From Paramyrothecium sp. XJ0827 (lineage: Eukaryota; Ascomycota; Sordariomycetes; Hypocreales; Stachybotryaceae), in assembly GCA_020881915.1 (NCBI GenBank), contig JAJFPB010000003.1:372001-436000 (forward strand): a stretch of 64,000 bases of DNA, given 5' to 3'. Numbering within the stretch: position 1 is the stretch's first letter; each line of letters starts with the position of its first letter. A program made the translations under genes and the position numbers. Positions 1 through 9,798 of this stretch are shown here, piece after piece. The notes under the pieces are model-generated. The model searched no databases and was not told where the DNA came from. It worked only from the letters and a program-made list of their open reading frames with translations.

Positions 1-1110
1 TCTAGGCACCCCCCGCGCGATGAGGTATTCTTCGTCCAGAATGCCGGGGCTCCCGCCGCGGGAACCGGCCTCAACAAGTCATCCATCATTCAGAAGATCT
101 CCCTAGCCGAGGCCGAGCAGGTTCGTGCGGGGACACTGGATGCCGTCACGGTGACTGTGGTAAACACTTCGAACCCTCAAGTCATTAACCCCAATGGTGC
201 GTCAAGGGCCTTCCCTTCCGTCTTCCGCAGCTTTCCCATTGACACCTCTAACAATAATAGGTGGCACCAACTACAAGGGCCAAATTGTCTTTGCTGGTGA
301 GGGCCAAGGGCCTAATGTTCCATCAGCCCTGTACCTCCTTAACCCGGAAGAGCCTTACAACACTACCAGTCAGTCCTACTGTCCAAAAGAAAAACCAAAT
401 TCTGATAGATTACAGCCATTCTGAACAATTACTTTGGCCGTCAATTCAACTCTCTCAATGACGTAGTCATCCATCCCGTAAACAGCGATCTTTACTTCAC
501 GGACACGCTTTACGGATACCTCCAGGATTTCCGTCCTGCCCCGGGTCTACGAAACCAGGTGTATCGCTACAATTTTGCGACAGGGGCTGTCACGGTCGTG
601 GCGGACGACTTCACCCTTCCCAATGGTTAGTTCCACTTTTGTGGCACCTTTCCGTGCTAACACGTAGCAGGACTCACTTTCTCTCCAGACGGTAAGCGGG
701 CATACGTGACGGACACGGGCATCGCCCTGGGATTCTATGGTCGCAACCTCTCTTCACCTGCATCAGTATATCAATTCGACGTGAATAAGGATGGCACCTG
801 GGAGAACCGCAAAATATTTGCGTACGTCGCAGCTTTTGTCCCTGACGGTACGTATCCCGTTTGCGCTTCTTCCGCCATCTCGAACTGACTTATAACGAAA
901 GGTGTTCACACCGACTCCAAGGGTCGTGTGTACTCAGGCTGCGGTGACGGAGTCCATGTCTGGAATACTTCTGGCAAGCTCATCGGCAAGATCTACACTG
1001 GAACCGCTGCAGCCAACTTCCAATTCGCTGGTAAGGGACGTATGATTATTACTGGGCAGACCAAGCTCTTTTACGCCACGCTTGGCGCTTCGGGGGCCAA
1101 GATCACTTGA
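1..1110 (+). CDS. SMP-30/gluconolactonase-like protein, 3' part
   Basis: The gene enters the window already open, so the N-terminus is missing. I read five exons: up to 196, 261-368, 416-625, 671-847 and 902-1110. The four introns are 45-64 nt with GT-AG ends, and all junctions keep frame. The visible product is about 299 residues. It resembles the SMP-30/gluconolactonase/LRE beta-propeller family: blades with FNSLNDVVIHP, SDLYFTDTLYGY, LTFSPDGKRAYVTDTG and TDSKGRVYSGCGDGVHVW show the repeated N-D and D-G-x-Y pattern. Family members are calcium-dependent lactone hydrolases; the substrate here cannot be told. Fungal members are often secreted, but the signal peptide region lies outside the window. 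The family call is firm and the precise reaction is inferred. Confidence 0.85.
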
Positions 1111-2738
1111 TGTTGTTTTGTCCTACGCACCAAGTATCACTTGACTGAAGGATAATTCGGATTGCTTGCGGCCGCAAAGTAGAAGCCAAAACACGCTTGA
1201 AGCTGAGCAGTACCAGAAAATAATTCATTGGTTATGCACGGAACATTTGCTGCTCTTCTGTGGCTTGGATGATCATTGCATTGCTATTTGTGTGAACTGT
1301 GGCCAATGAGGTCCAATGGGCCGAGATGGGCGGCAATTGCCGACCCTTGGACACTCAAGCCAAAATTTGACAAATTTACAGTAATATTCCAACCAATTTA
1401 TGAAAAGAATGCATGATAAGTGAATCTGAGGGTTGATGTTTTTTCACTGATGAACGCCTCCTGCTCCTTTTGAGGACCGCCGACTTCCGGGCTACCCTAC
1501 ACACGACATTTATGTGAGTTTCGCAATCATCCAATTTAGAACGGAACGTTCAGCAATCTAGGTGGCTAAAACGACTTGTATAAGTCAGCCCCTTGCGATA
1601 AAGAAGTTGGGAGTTAGTTGATCCTCAGCTTTTAGTGGTTCCTGTCCTTGCCATCTTTGAATCTTCTCCAGTCCAGTGCTCAGGGCCATCCTGCTGAGGT
1701 GCCTACCCTGAGGCCAGACTGAATACGAGAAATTAGTCAAAGAAAGCCACTCTCGAACAATTCAAGCTTACCTACTCTGTACACCTCCTAGCTCTAAACG
1801 CATCAAAACAAGCTTCTTTCAAAAGTGTGCAGGCAAAAGTCCTACTCCACGAGCAGACCAGGACTTCTTCGGGGCTCGTATTGGCTTGAAGCACGATGTG
1901 GGCCTGAGTGGCGAGGACGCCGAATACAGAAACCGAAAAAGAAAAGGGGATCGTCATATTCACAAATGACGATGCGCATTGTAGTCTCCAGCCATTGGAT
2001 CTACTCGGATGATTGGTCGGAAAGCAAAGTGGTTGGGTAGCGTCTCCTGATTCACACTTCCCCTATTGCTTGACCCGGGTGATGACTGACAAGCTTTCCA
2101 AGGTCTCCAGCTGACCCGGTATTCGCAACCCTTCAAGCCTATCCTGGTGATGGAGTAGCATGAAGCGGCATTGTCATGCCCGAAGAAATAAAATGAATCT
2201 CGCGGTAGATAAAGAACAGATTAACCTGAAACGAGCTTAAGTGGATTAACCGAGCCGTTCGATCCGGGAAAAAGCCAAGAAAGCTTAGCAAAGAACTTTT
2301 TAACTGGGTCCCGTAAATCCGTTTTGTACCCATAGGGCACAACCTCTAACGCTCGCCTGGTGGCTTAGCACCTACCGGTAGCCGCCTTGTTTCATAGATA
2401 CGACGATGATCACATCGGACGACCTACCCGCCCGAAACAAGGGGCGTCACAGGCATAGCGGCTCAATTCATCTATTCGAAGACACACGATTAAGGGCTCT
2501 GCGAAAGAGGCCCGTTGCGATACGAGGTTCAACGACGACAACTTCTATATAACGTCGCTGTTCAACGACAAACCAGTCTCTCTTTCTTCATCCTCATCAC
2601 CGCTTCTTCAGCTTTCTCACCTTATTCCATTCTTTCACAAGCCGGGCTTGCACAACATTTTTCACTCTCTACATCAAGCAAGCTTGATACTTACTTTCTT
2701 TTCAAGAAACTACCTTCTTTCCTACAACAACAGCAAAC
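1111..2738. other. Intergenic region with pyrimidine-rich leader of the PL3 gene
   Basis: I see no convincing coding sequence in these 1.6 kb. The last 180 bases before the pectate lyase start are rich in CT, TTC and CAA runs. This is typical of the core promoter and 5' untranslated leader of highly expressed fungal genes. Confidence 0.6.
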
Positions 2739-3790
2739 ATGCTCTACCGAATTGCTTTCGTGGCTGCCCTTGCTTGCGGCGTCTCAGCTCACCCAGCCAG
2801 GCCCCAGGTCACCAACGCCCCCCGGGCTGTTGATTTCGCCAAGCGTCAGGATGGCGCTAGCAGCGTGCTCAAGGCACCAATGACCATTGCTGCTGGCGAG
2901 TCCTTTGACGGCGGCAACGCCATCTTCGACCGTGGCGTTTCTTGCACTGGTCAGAAGGAGGGTGGAGACTCGGACGCCGTCTTCATCCTGGAGAAGGGCG
3001 CTAGCCTCTCCAACGTTAGAATCGGTAAGTTTGAAGCAAGCAATCCTAATTGGGGTACAGCATTAACAAGACATCAATAGGCCCCAACCAGGTCGAGGGT
3101 GTCCACTGCAACGGTGGCTGCACTCTGACCAACGTCTTCTGGGACGCCGTCTGCGAGGATGCTTTCTCCATCAAGAAGCAGGAGCCTGGCGAGACCACTA
3201 CCATCAATGGCGGTGGAGCCAAGGATGCCGAGGACAAGGTCATTCAGCACAACGGCGCCGGTACCGTTGTTATCAACGACTTTACCGTCTCCAACTTTGG
3301 CAAGCTGTACCGAAGCTGCGGAAATTGCAAGGAGATGCCCGACCGCCATGTTAAGATCACTGGTGGATCTGCCACCGACGGCGATATCCTCATTGGCATC
3401 AACGAGAACATGGGCGACACCGCTAGCATCTCGGGCGTCAAGACCAGCGGCGTCAAGGAAGAGTGCACCAACTTCAAGGGTGTCAGCAAGGGCAGCGAGC
3501 CTAGCAAGGTCGGACCCTGCTCCAACACTGGAGGCGGCAGCTCCGGTGGCGACGAGGGTGCCTCGCCTTCCAGCCCTGCCGCAAGCGCCCCCTCTACCAC
3601 TGAGACCCCCTCCGGATCGGGTGATGACTCTGACGATGACTCTGGCTCTGACGCCCCCACCACCACCTCTGCCGCCGGTGATGATGACTCCGAGACCCCC
3701 ACTTCCACTGCCAGCTCGAGCAAGCCAACCAAGACCAAGAAGAGCAAGAGCAAGGGCGATAAGAAGGCCCAGGGTGAGGAGGCCTGCTAG
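2739..3790 (+). CDS. Secreted pectate lyase, family PL3, with acidic low-complexity tail
   Basis: Two exons, 2739-3024 and 3081-3790, flank a 56-nt GT-AG intron and give 331 residues. The start follows a CAA-rich leader and opens a signal peptide (MLYRIAFVAALACGVSAH). The body (about residues 35-235) matches PL3 pectate lyases: VEGVHCNGGCTLTNVFWDAV, CEDAFSIKK, a second QHNGAGTVVINDF rung, and a cysteine-containing YRSCGNCKEM segment. These enzymes cleave de-esterified homogalacturonan by calcium-dependent beta-elimination outside the cell. PL3 proteins usually stop near 240 residues. This one continues with about 85 residues rich in Ser, Thr, Pro, Asp and Glu, ending in a lysine-rich stretch and a final Cys. 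The tail shows no recognised binding module. A pectin methylesterase at 29 kb could supply its de-esterified substrate. Confidence 0.93.
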
Positions 3791-4291
3791 AGGAACCTCG
3801 GCGAAAACCGCTTCACGCGCTAGGAAAGACTGAGCATTGTAGATGCTAGCTTCTGTTGTACATTTTAGATTTTGTATGAAGGATCTTGTGTCTTATCAGC
3901 CAAATATGACGCAAATACAATTGATTATCTCCTGCACTGCCGGGACTTGAAGTATTTGTTTCTTCTCCGTGGGCATGACACCGTTCCCTTGACGAATTCC
4001 TAGTGGCTGCAGAAGATGAAAAGTAAAAAGAAACATGAAAAGTAGTTCCCAGTTAGGCCCTTCATTTCCGAAGACCTTAGACAAACAAATGACAATTCGA
4101 AATGGTCTGCAGCATTTCTAATGCTCTGCCAGAACGAAAGCGCAGAGGATATTAATAATAACAAATGATGTTCACAATTCTCGCAGAAAACTATTGCTAT
4201 CTGGTAGTCTTACATAGCTCAGGCTTACAGGAGCTGTCCATCTATACACTGCTGCTTCCTCATCAAACCTGGGCCGCTTTCCGATATTAAC
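3791..4291. other. Convergent intergenic region
   Basis: About 500 bases lie between the ends of the pectate lyase gene and the oppositely oriented F-box gene. No coding signal or RNA gene was recognised; it presumably holds both 3' untranslated regions. Confidence 0.6.
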
Positions 4292-5212
4292 TTAGAGTTG
4301 AATCTCCCCGCATGTGTTCCATTTCACTGCGTATCTGGGCGGATTTCCGCGAAATGCAAGCATTTTAGTGGAGAAATTCTGCACTGCAGTCGTGAACGCA
4401 GAATTTGACGTCAATTCGCACGAGGTTGCCTCTTCATCGCAAAGGGAGTGATGGGTATGAAAGATTGTGATGGTATTCTCGAGCTCATTCGTCTCTCCGG
4501 ATTCGAATAGAGGTCGAAACACTACGTCTTCCACACTTCTGACGTAACCCTCGTAGCCGCCGTCAATGTCGTGCTGGCGTCGTTGCCACCTGCTTTTGCC
4601 GTTCTTGGTTGGAAACATGCGCCACCAAACAAAGAAGCGCGGAAGTGGGTGAAGATTGAACAAGTTTACTGCTAGATCAAATAAAAGCCCTGTCCGAAGC
4701 CCGTCTGTCTGAAGACACTGATGGGCAGCGGCAAGCTGAGCCTCCGGGGCTACGTATGCATTATACACGCAGTCGTCTAGCGTTGTAATGATGATGCTCT
4801 TCAACTTCGCCGGCGGCTGGACTGGAAACATGCGTCTCCACGATGCCTCCGCCCGCAACACACGCTCTCGTCGTACAGGGTCCCGGAACCAGGATGTCCG
4901 GTAGAGTGTTTCCAGCAGATTCAGATCCTCCAAATTGTCGGGTTTGTTGAGCGTGAAAAGTACGGGGAACATGATGGCGAGTAAGCGATTCTGTTCCGGC
5001 TCGCAGCCATCGCGATTCTCGGCAGGCTTGAAGAAGAGCTTCCTTTGCAGTTTGGTAGAATTTTCGATCAAGACCTGCATGTGTTTGCTGACAGCTAGCA
5101 TTCGTAGCAAGTCCCGGAGTTTGAGATGACCCAGGATTATTTCTACTAGCTCGACCGTGTTGAGAACCGTCGTCATGGGATTCAGCCCTTGAAGTCGCGA
5201 TTCGGCTGCCAT
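4292..5212 (-). CDS. F-box domain protein
   Basis: A single uninterrupted frame of 306 residues starts at a good ATG. An F-box fits residues about 15-60: NTVELVEIILGHLKLRDLL is followed by a VSKHMQVLIENSTKLQRKLFF stretch, the usual end of the motif in fungal F-box proteins. F-box proteins tie a substrate to the Skp1-Cullin ubiquitin ligase through this motif. No LRR, WD40 or other substrate-binding repeat is visible downstream. The rest has scattered tryptophans and a WWRMFP segment, typical of the poorly characterised, lineage-specific F-box families of Pezizomycotina. The target is unknown. The gene converges on the pectate lyase gene and lies next to a decayed NLR gene. Confidence 0.75.
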   Translation of the reverse strand: MAAESRLQGLNPMTTVLNTVELVEIILGHLKLRDLLRMLAVSKHMQVLIENSTKLQRKLFFKPAENRDGCEPEQNRLLAIMFPVLFTLNKPDNLEDLNLLETLYRTSWFRDPVRRERVLRAEASWRRMFPVQPPAKLKSIIITTLDDCVYNAYVAPEAQLAAAHQCLQTDGLRTGLLFDLAVNLFNLHPLPRFFVWWRMFPTKNGKSRWQRRQHDIDGGYEGYVRSVEDVVFRPLFESGETNELENTITIFHTHHSLCDEEATSCELTSNSAFTTAVQNFSTKMLAFRGNPPRYAVKWNTCGEIQL

Positions 5213-5563
5213 CGCGCCAGATTCAGAGCCGCAGAAGTGATGATTACATATGAACTATCTGTCGCGTACAAATGGTTTGATAGTTCACGAGGTTCTTATC
5301 AGTTCAGTAGCCCCATACAACATTGTGCTGCGCCACAATGACTCACTTGCCGAATGGAGTTAAGGGTCAAAAGCAATTAATACGAGGTCGGCGTTTCTTT
5401 CAAGCAGGGCTCGGAACTCCCGATGTCACCAAAGTGATTGGGTAATAAGCTGGTTTTCACGCATTGTTCACATTTTTGACATCATTCATGCCAGCTTTGA
5501 TTTGCTCGGATTTCAAGGTAGAACATTTCCTGAGGTTATTAGGGCCACGAACCGGCTTTCCAA
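5213..5563. other. Intergenic region
   Basis: About 350 bases between the F-box start and the 3' end of the NLR pseudogene. No gene or RNA was recognised; it should contain the F-box promoter. Confidence 0.5.
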
Positions 5564-6007
5564 TCAACCACATCCGCCATTCCTCACCGCTAACGCAATG
5601 CGTTCCTCAATGAATTTTCTCTCCCATTCGTCGTGCATGTTGATGTCAGCTCCTCTCTCTAGAAGCAGCCGAATTGTAGCCGCGTGACCCTCACTAGCAG
5701 CTACAGATAAAGGCGATATGCCTTCATCAGAAGAGGCTTTCACATCTGCTCCCATCTCTATCATTAAGATCAGCAGTGAAGAATGAACTTTCCAACTAAT
5801 TGCGTTCATCAGCATCGTATAGCCGTAGCTATCTTTTGCTTCCATGTCGGCTCCCTTTTCTAGCAGCATCTCCACGATACCGTTATGACCACGGGTCATT
5901 GCTGACCAAAAGGGGGGTACAGACCCAGGTGTTACAAAAGCCTGCGTACGCTCCATTTTCAAGCAATATATGAACAACGTCGGCATGGCCAAGTCTCGCT
6001 GCAACAT
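5564..6007 (-). CDS. Fragment of NLR pseudogene: terminal ankyrin repeats
   Basis: The last open piece is shifted by one base from the array upstream of it. Repeats resume at SAMTRGHNGIVEMLLEKGAD and run through GISPLSVAASEGHAATIRLL to a short basic end and TGA at 5564. Removing one C from the C6 run on the coding strand near 5912-5917 would restore a TPFWSAMTRGHNG repeat. The ATG at 6007 lies in sequence that reads as another frame of the previous repeats, so it is probably not a true start. Confidence 0.5.
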   Translation of the reverse strand: MLQRDLAMPTLFIYCLKMERTQAFVTPGSVPPFWSAMTRGHNGIVEMLLEKGADMEAKDSYGYTMLMNAISWKVHSSLLILMIEMGADVKASSDEGISPLSVAASEGHAATIRLLLERGADINMHDEWERKFIEERIALAVRNGGCG

Positions 6008-6149
6008 TCAGTGCCGTATTGCCATTTTTATCCTGAGCTTCTTTATCTGCTCCATGTTGAAGTAATAGATGAACAAGATCACCGCGGCCCTGATCTGCTG
6101 CTTTAATTAGTGGGGTATTACTAGCTCTATCCCGAGCTTCTATGTCTGC

Positions 6150-7364
6150 TCATTCCTCGAGAAGGATATTGATGAGATCCGCATGGCCGAATTTCACTGC
6201 AGCATTTAGTGCCGTGCTACCATGTTCATCCCGAGCTTCTATATCTGCTCCTTTTTTAAGCAGTAGACGTACGATATCGTTATGGCCTTTCTGAACGGCC
6301 CCAGGTAGCATACTCTTGCCAATTTTGTTGCGCACGTTTAAGTTGGCGCCTTTTTTTATTAGTAATTCAACAGTAGACAGCCGACTCTGTAATAACGCTG
6401 CAAGAGTCGGGGTGGTGCCGAATCGGTCGCGGGCCTCAATGTCGGCTCCTTTATCCAGCAGCAACTGAATAATGGCCTGGTGACCAAGCCAAGCTCCTAG
6501 TGCCAAGGGAGTGATGCCCCTGTTATCTCGAGTTTCGATATCGGCACCGGCCTCTGGTAGCATTTCTACAACCAGCGAGTGGTCCCCGTAAGCTGCTGCC
6601 GACAAGGGCCTGATACCCAGTTTGTCACATGCCTCAATGTTGACATGCTTGGAGAGCAGCAGTTGTACTTGTAGACGCTGACCAGTCAAAGCAGCCATCC
6701 ATAACGGTGTTCTGCTTCTTGGTCCGGGAGCCGCCTTGAACTCGCAGAAATCCTCTAGGCGGGATATAACCTCATAAACATCAATCGAGCTAGAAGTGTA
6801 GTAGATGTCCCCGAAGAGTTTGGTGGAGCGGTGTGGCTTGAGGCGTACATTCGCTAGTCGCCGACACCATCTTGGGAATCTCCCGCCACCCCCATCAGGT
6901 GAATCAGGACTTGCTCCGTTCTCGATAAGCAAAGTAAAAACCTCTTCACTGAGGGCACAAGCTGCTCTGTAAAGAGGGGACGCGAGTCTTCGTCCTTGAA
7001 GTCCTGCATCGGCTCCTGCGTTGAGTAGTAACTCAACCGTTTTGACATCTCCGGTCTCAGCTGCGCTAGTCAAAGCTGTGTGACCAAGCTGATTTGCAGC
7101 ATTCAGATATTCGTACTTTTTCTGGTCGGTAGGGAATTGTTCAATGACTTCCGGCGCAAGAAAATGCTTCACAACATGGTGTTGCCGAGTAGCACTTGCC
7201 CATATTAACGGTGTATCATCAAACGACCCGAAGGTCGAAGTCACGTCGTTTCCATCCTCGATTAGTTTGGGAATGAGTTGAAACATATCAGATTCCAGGG
7301 CGATCATGAATGAGTTGACATTCTTAACAGTCCTTCCCCATTTTGTGCGTGACCAGATGCCGAA
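6150..7364 (-). CDS. Fragment of NLR pseudogene: ankyrin-repeat array
   Basis: An open stretch in the same frame as the NACHT piece, with its first ATG at 7307 (385 residues from there). It carries successive ankyrin repeats of the form GxTPLxxAAxxGHxxxVxLLLxxGADIEARD, for example GITPLALGAWLGHQAIIQLL and GSTALNAAVKFGHADLINIL. It ends LLEE followed by TGA, where the repeat consensus demands Gly. Beyond the stop the same frame continues ADIEARDRASNTPLIKAADQ through further repeats down to about 5915. Near-identical repeat units suggest recent repeat expansion or exchange, as seen in functional fungal NLRs before decay. Confidence 0.6.
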   Translation of the reverse strand, partial: FGIWSRTKWGRTVKNVNSFMIALESDMFQLIPKLIEDGNDVTSTFGSFDDTPLIWASATRQHHVVKHFLAPEVIEQFPTDQKKYEYLNAANQLGHTALTSAAETGDVKTVELLLNAGADAGLQGRRLASPLYRAACALSEEVFTLLIENGASPDSPDGGGGRFPRWCRRLANVRLKPHRSTKLFGDIYYTSSSIDVYEVISRLEDFCEFKAAPGPRSRTPLWMAALTGQRLQVQLLLSKHVNIEACDKLGIRPLSAAAYGDHSLVVEMLPEAGADIETRDNRGITPLALGAWLGHQAIIQLLLDKGADIEARDRFGTTPTLAALLQSRLSTVELLIKKGANLNVRNKIGKSMLPGAVQKGHNDIVRLLLKKGADIEARDEHGSTALNAAVKFGHADLINILLEE

Positions 7365-9155
7365 TCAGTTTCTGCTGGCATAGGAATGGGAATCACAGAG
7401 CTTTTGAACGCCAGCCAAAAGGTTCTCTTTTTCTTCTTTGCGGGCTTCGTGGTAGTGATCTAGCCAGTGTTCAGCGGCATAGCTTAACAACGCTGGGTGC
7501 TCTACCGCGGCCGCAGCAAGGTTCACAAAGCCCAATTCATCAACAGGGTGGTTGTTTCGGCCGGTATTGTTGCTTTGGTGGTTGTATTCTTTTATTTCCA
7601 AATCATCAAAGTTGAGATATCTCATGAGAACTTCCAGGAAAGTGATGTTTGCATCTTCGACATTCATCGAGTACTTCCAATTTGGTCCTGCGTGTGACAG
7701 TCGAATGGGCGTATTATCTCGAGGCGCTCTGAGCAGGAACTCCCTTGCTGTCTGATGTAGCAGATATATTCTATCATCATTGATGACTATGAACAGGCCG
7801 CAGAGATCTCTTATCGTATGGCGGAAGCGCTCCATAGGCTCAAGCTGTAGATCACTATGGTGACGGCGCCCTCCCTCAACGGCAAGTGCTTCAGCCATTT
7901 CCTGTATCCTCAAGGGGCGCTTTGCAGATAAAACGAAATGCAGAAGTTTTCTGGCTCTATCCGAGTCACTGCTTCTACTTAAAATTCTCTTATACGCATT
8001 AGTTATGGTGTCGGGAAGTTGTCGAAGTCTGGTACGGAGCCCCTCTTTTGAAACTTCAACAAGCTCCTTGACAAACCCGATTATCAGATAGACCCATAAA
8101 TATGTCCGATTCGAATATCGGGTCAGCTCGAACCGCAAAATCTGCTCTTCATCCGCAGTAAGATCCAGCTCCAAACTCAACGATCTTGCTTGAGCATCAA
8201 TGACGAGATTGATCTCCCTAGAAATCATCTCGATTTCGTCTGGCCCTTCTCCGCTAAGATGAATATGTTGATGATTAAGTAGGCGTAATCCGCGCCGTAT
8301 GTCCGTATACAATCGACTAGTTACCAAGAATTTCAAAGGTAATGTCTCAGCCTCTGTCTGGCTGAGAATCTGTAAGGACTCCAAGAAAAGGGCTCTTCCT
8401 TTACCCTCACATTCATCTAGCGCGTCTAGGATACAGGTGATTTCTCCGACAGTCTGATCCTTCGCTAATCTGATGAAAATCTTCCAGAGTCCGCTGAAAG
8501 ATGACGCCAGTTGTGAATCTGCAAGGAGATCGCGACATATTTGTTCTGAGAGGAGGTCGCGTCGTCTAGTAAACAGTTGACGGAGCATGCATCGCAGGGC
8601 GGTTTCTATATTTCGCTCGTCTGGGTAATCGTCTTTGAAGAAGAAATAGCAAGTGGGTCTGTTCTCAGAGGATGGCAAGACGTTATCAACAACGTGCTTG
8701 GCCAAAACCGACTTGCCACATCCAGGGTCGGCAGTAGCCCAAAGGAGCTTGAAGCCCGGAGCATTATACCAGTCCTGGTAGAGCTGGTGTTTTAAGAACC
8801 ACTCACAAGTACCCTCCACCCGTTGAGGGATACGATTCTTGCAGTCTTCGTACGCTAGTGTCGAAAGCCTCCACAGAACCTGGTCCTTTTTATCGTCATG
8901 AACATCCTGTGCTTCGAGGGTATCGAGCTCATGCGATTGTCCGATCATCCGTCTCAACGTGGCAGTGGCTTGTTTCTGGTGCTTTTCTTGTGCAATTATT
9001 ATTGCCCTTCTAATCGATGTTTCGACAGTATCTCCGGACAAGACGGCTGCACTTTCAAAGAAAGTGCGAGCCTGTGAGTATTGTGCCTCATAGCAATCAA
9101 TGATATCCCCTCGCGCCGTGTCAATCTGCCGTAGCAATCTGAAAAAAAAGACCAT
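7365..9155 (-). CDS. Fragment of NLR pseudogene: NACHT ATPase and helical arm
   Basis: This is the longest open piece, up to 596 residues from the ATG at 9155. Walker A is at about residues 163-172 (ADPGCGKSVL). Walker B is LDALDECE. Then come FLVTSR (sensor-like), the winged-helix/arm region with YLWVYLIIGF, and LLHQTAREFLL, a motif typical of fungal NACHT proteins. It ends LLSYAAEHWLDHY and then SHSYASRN before TGA. Family members usually continue from here into repeats, and the in-frame sequence beyond the stop does so. If expressed alone it would be an NLR core without its sensor repeats. It could be annotated as a standalone NACHT protein. Confidence 0.65.
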   Translation of the reverse strand: MVFFFRLLRQIDTARGDIIDCYEAQYSQARTFFESAAVLSGDTVETSIRRAIIIAQEKHQKQATATLRRMIGQSHELDTLEAQDVHDDKKDQVLWRLSTLAYEDCKNRIPQRVEGTCEWFLKHQLYQDWYNAPGFKLLWATADPGCGKSVLAKHVVDNVLPSSENRPTCYFFFKDDYPDERNIETALRCMLRQLFTRRRDLLSEQICRDLLADSQLASSFSGLWKIFIRLAKDQTVGEITCILDALDECEGKGRALFLESLQILSQTEAETLPLKFLVTSRLYTDIRRGLRLLNHQHIHLSGEGPDEIEMISREINLVIDAQARSLSLELDLTADEEQILRFELTRYSNRTYLWVYLIIGFVKELVEVSKEGLRTRLRQLPDTITNAYKRILSRSSDSDRARKLLHFVLSAKRPLRIQEMAEALAVEGGRRHHSDLQLEPMERFRHTIRDLCGLFIVINDDRIYLLHQTAREFLLRAPRDNTPIRLSHAGPNWKYSMNVEDANITFLEVLMRYLNFDDLEIKEYNHQSNNTGRNNHPVDELGFVNLAAAAVEHPALLSYAAEHWLDHYHEARKEEKENLLAGVQKLCDSHSYASRN

Positions 9156-9798
9156 GGAGATGGCACGACTCGGCTAGGGGCTTTGTTTTGAGAAACAGGT
9201 CGGTATTTCTGAGAAAGGACAAATACCCTGGATTGTTTCCAGAACAAGAAATTGGGATGATTCCATGACTTCTATTCGCGTTTGCACATCGGATTCTGAG
9301 AAAAGCCAGCTCGGTAAGGACATGATGGAATCCTCTCTGGGAGCTATGTTCCTCTACAACACGCTGGATGGCGGCCCTTGTAACGTTTCTATCTTCGTTA
9401 CTGGTTCGGTTGTAAGCGCTCACTATCGAGTTGATATAGGCGCTCGTGAAGTCATCCTTGTAGTATAACTCGAGTAAAGGAGAACTGCAGATAATGACTT
9501 TATCAACACTGGTGACAGTCCTGGTGGAAGACCTATTGTCGTTTGCCGGGAGAAGACAAAACTGATTGGAAAGAATATTGTGAGCAACAGCCTCGTCACC
9601 CTCGCGTGTTGCCCATGATATGACAGGAGATTTGTCAGAAAATGTTTTCGAGTCAATTCGTTTCAACCACTTGATGATGGAACGAGCTACTGTAGCATAA
9701 GCAGCGCCTTTCTCATGATTTTCATGGGCATAAACAACAAATATACTCGGAGTCGTCGATGCACTGAAAGTGTCCAAGCTTGCTAATGACTCTAACAT
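9121..9798 (-). CDS. Fragment of NLR pseudogene: TIR/SEFIR-like N-terminal domain
   Basis: The open piece has about 225 residues; the first ATG in frame is at 9798. It shows a betaalpha pattern beginning IFVVYAHENHEKGAAYATVA, then VDKVIICSSPLLELYY, a GFHHVLTELAFLRIR helix and HGIIPIS. This resembles the TIR/SEFIR-like domains found at the N-terminus of some fungal NLRs; the assignment rests on recalled pattern similarity. The frame ends just after HLHGLFFQ. If one T is removed from the T8 run it reads HGLFFRLLRQID and flows straight into the NACHT piece. An 88-nt intron from a GTATTT donor to the same TTTTCAG would also join the frames, but it would drop sequence that looks coding. Confidence 0.55.
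   Translation of the reverse strand: MLESLASLDTFSASTTPSIFVVYAHENHEKGAAYATVARSIIKWLKRIDSKTFSDKSPVISWATREGDEAVAHNILSNQFCLLPANDNRSSTRTVTSVDKVIICSSPLLELYYKDDFTSAYINSIVSAYNRTSNEDRNVTRAAIQRVVEEHSSQRGFHHVLTELAFLRIRCANANRSHGIIPISCSGNNPGYLSFLRNTDLFLKTKPLAESCHLHGLFFQIATAD

Larger units (their letters stand above)
5564..9798 (-). pseudogene. Decayed NLR gene: TIR/SEFIR-like - NACHT - ankyrin repeats
   Basis: Read from 9798 downward, four open pieces line up as one NLR (STAND) protein. They are a TIR/SEFIR-like N-terminus with SIFVVYAHENHEKG, a NACHT ATPase with intact Walker A (ADPGCGKSVL) and Walker B (CILDALDECE), a helical arm, and at least ten ankyrin repeats. Four lesions separate them. There is a +1 frameshift in an eight-base T run (coding strand) near 9142-9149. 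There is a TGA at 7365-7367 in the same frame as the downstream repeats. A second TGA at 6150-6152 replaces the Gly of an LLEEGADIEARD-type repeat. Finally, there is a frameshift near 5906-5917, in C6/T4 runs inside a repeat. The reading resumes correctly after each lesion. A working gene of this type would be an intracellular non-self sensor. The two frameshifts could be assembly errors; the two stops are harder to dismiss. Confidence 0.75.

Noticed and set aside
3159..3833. Second open frames over the pectate lyase (plus and minus)
   Set aside because: Arg/Pro-rich or Val/Leu-rich translations typical of shifted or antisense reading of GC-rich coding DNA; the PL3 frame has clear family motifs.
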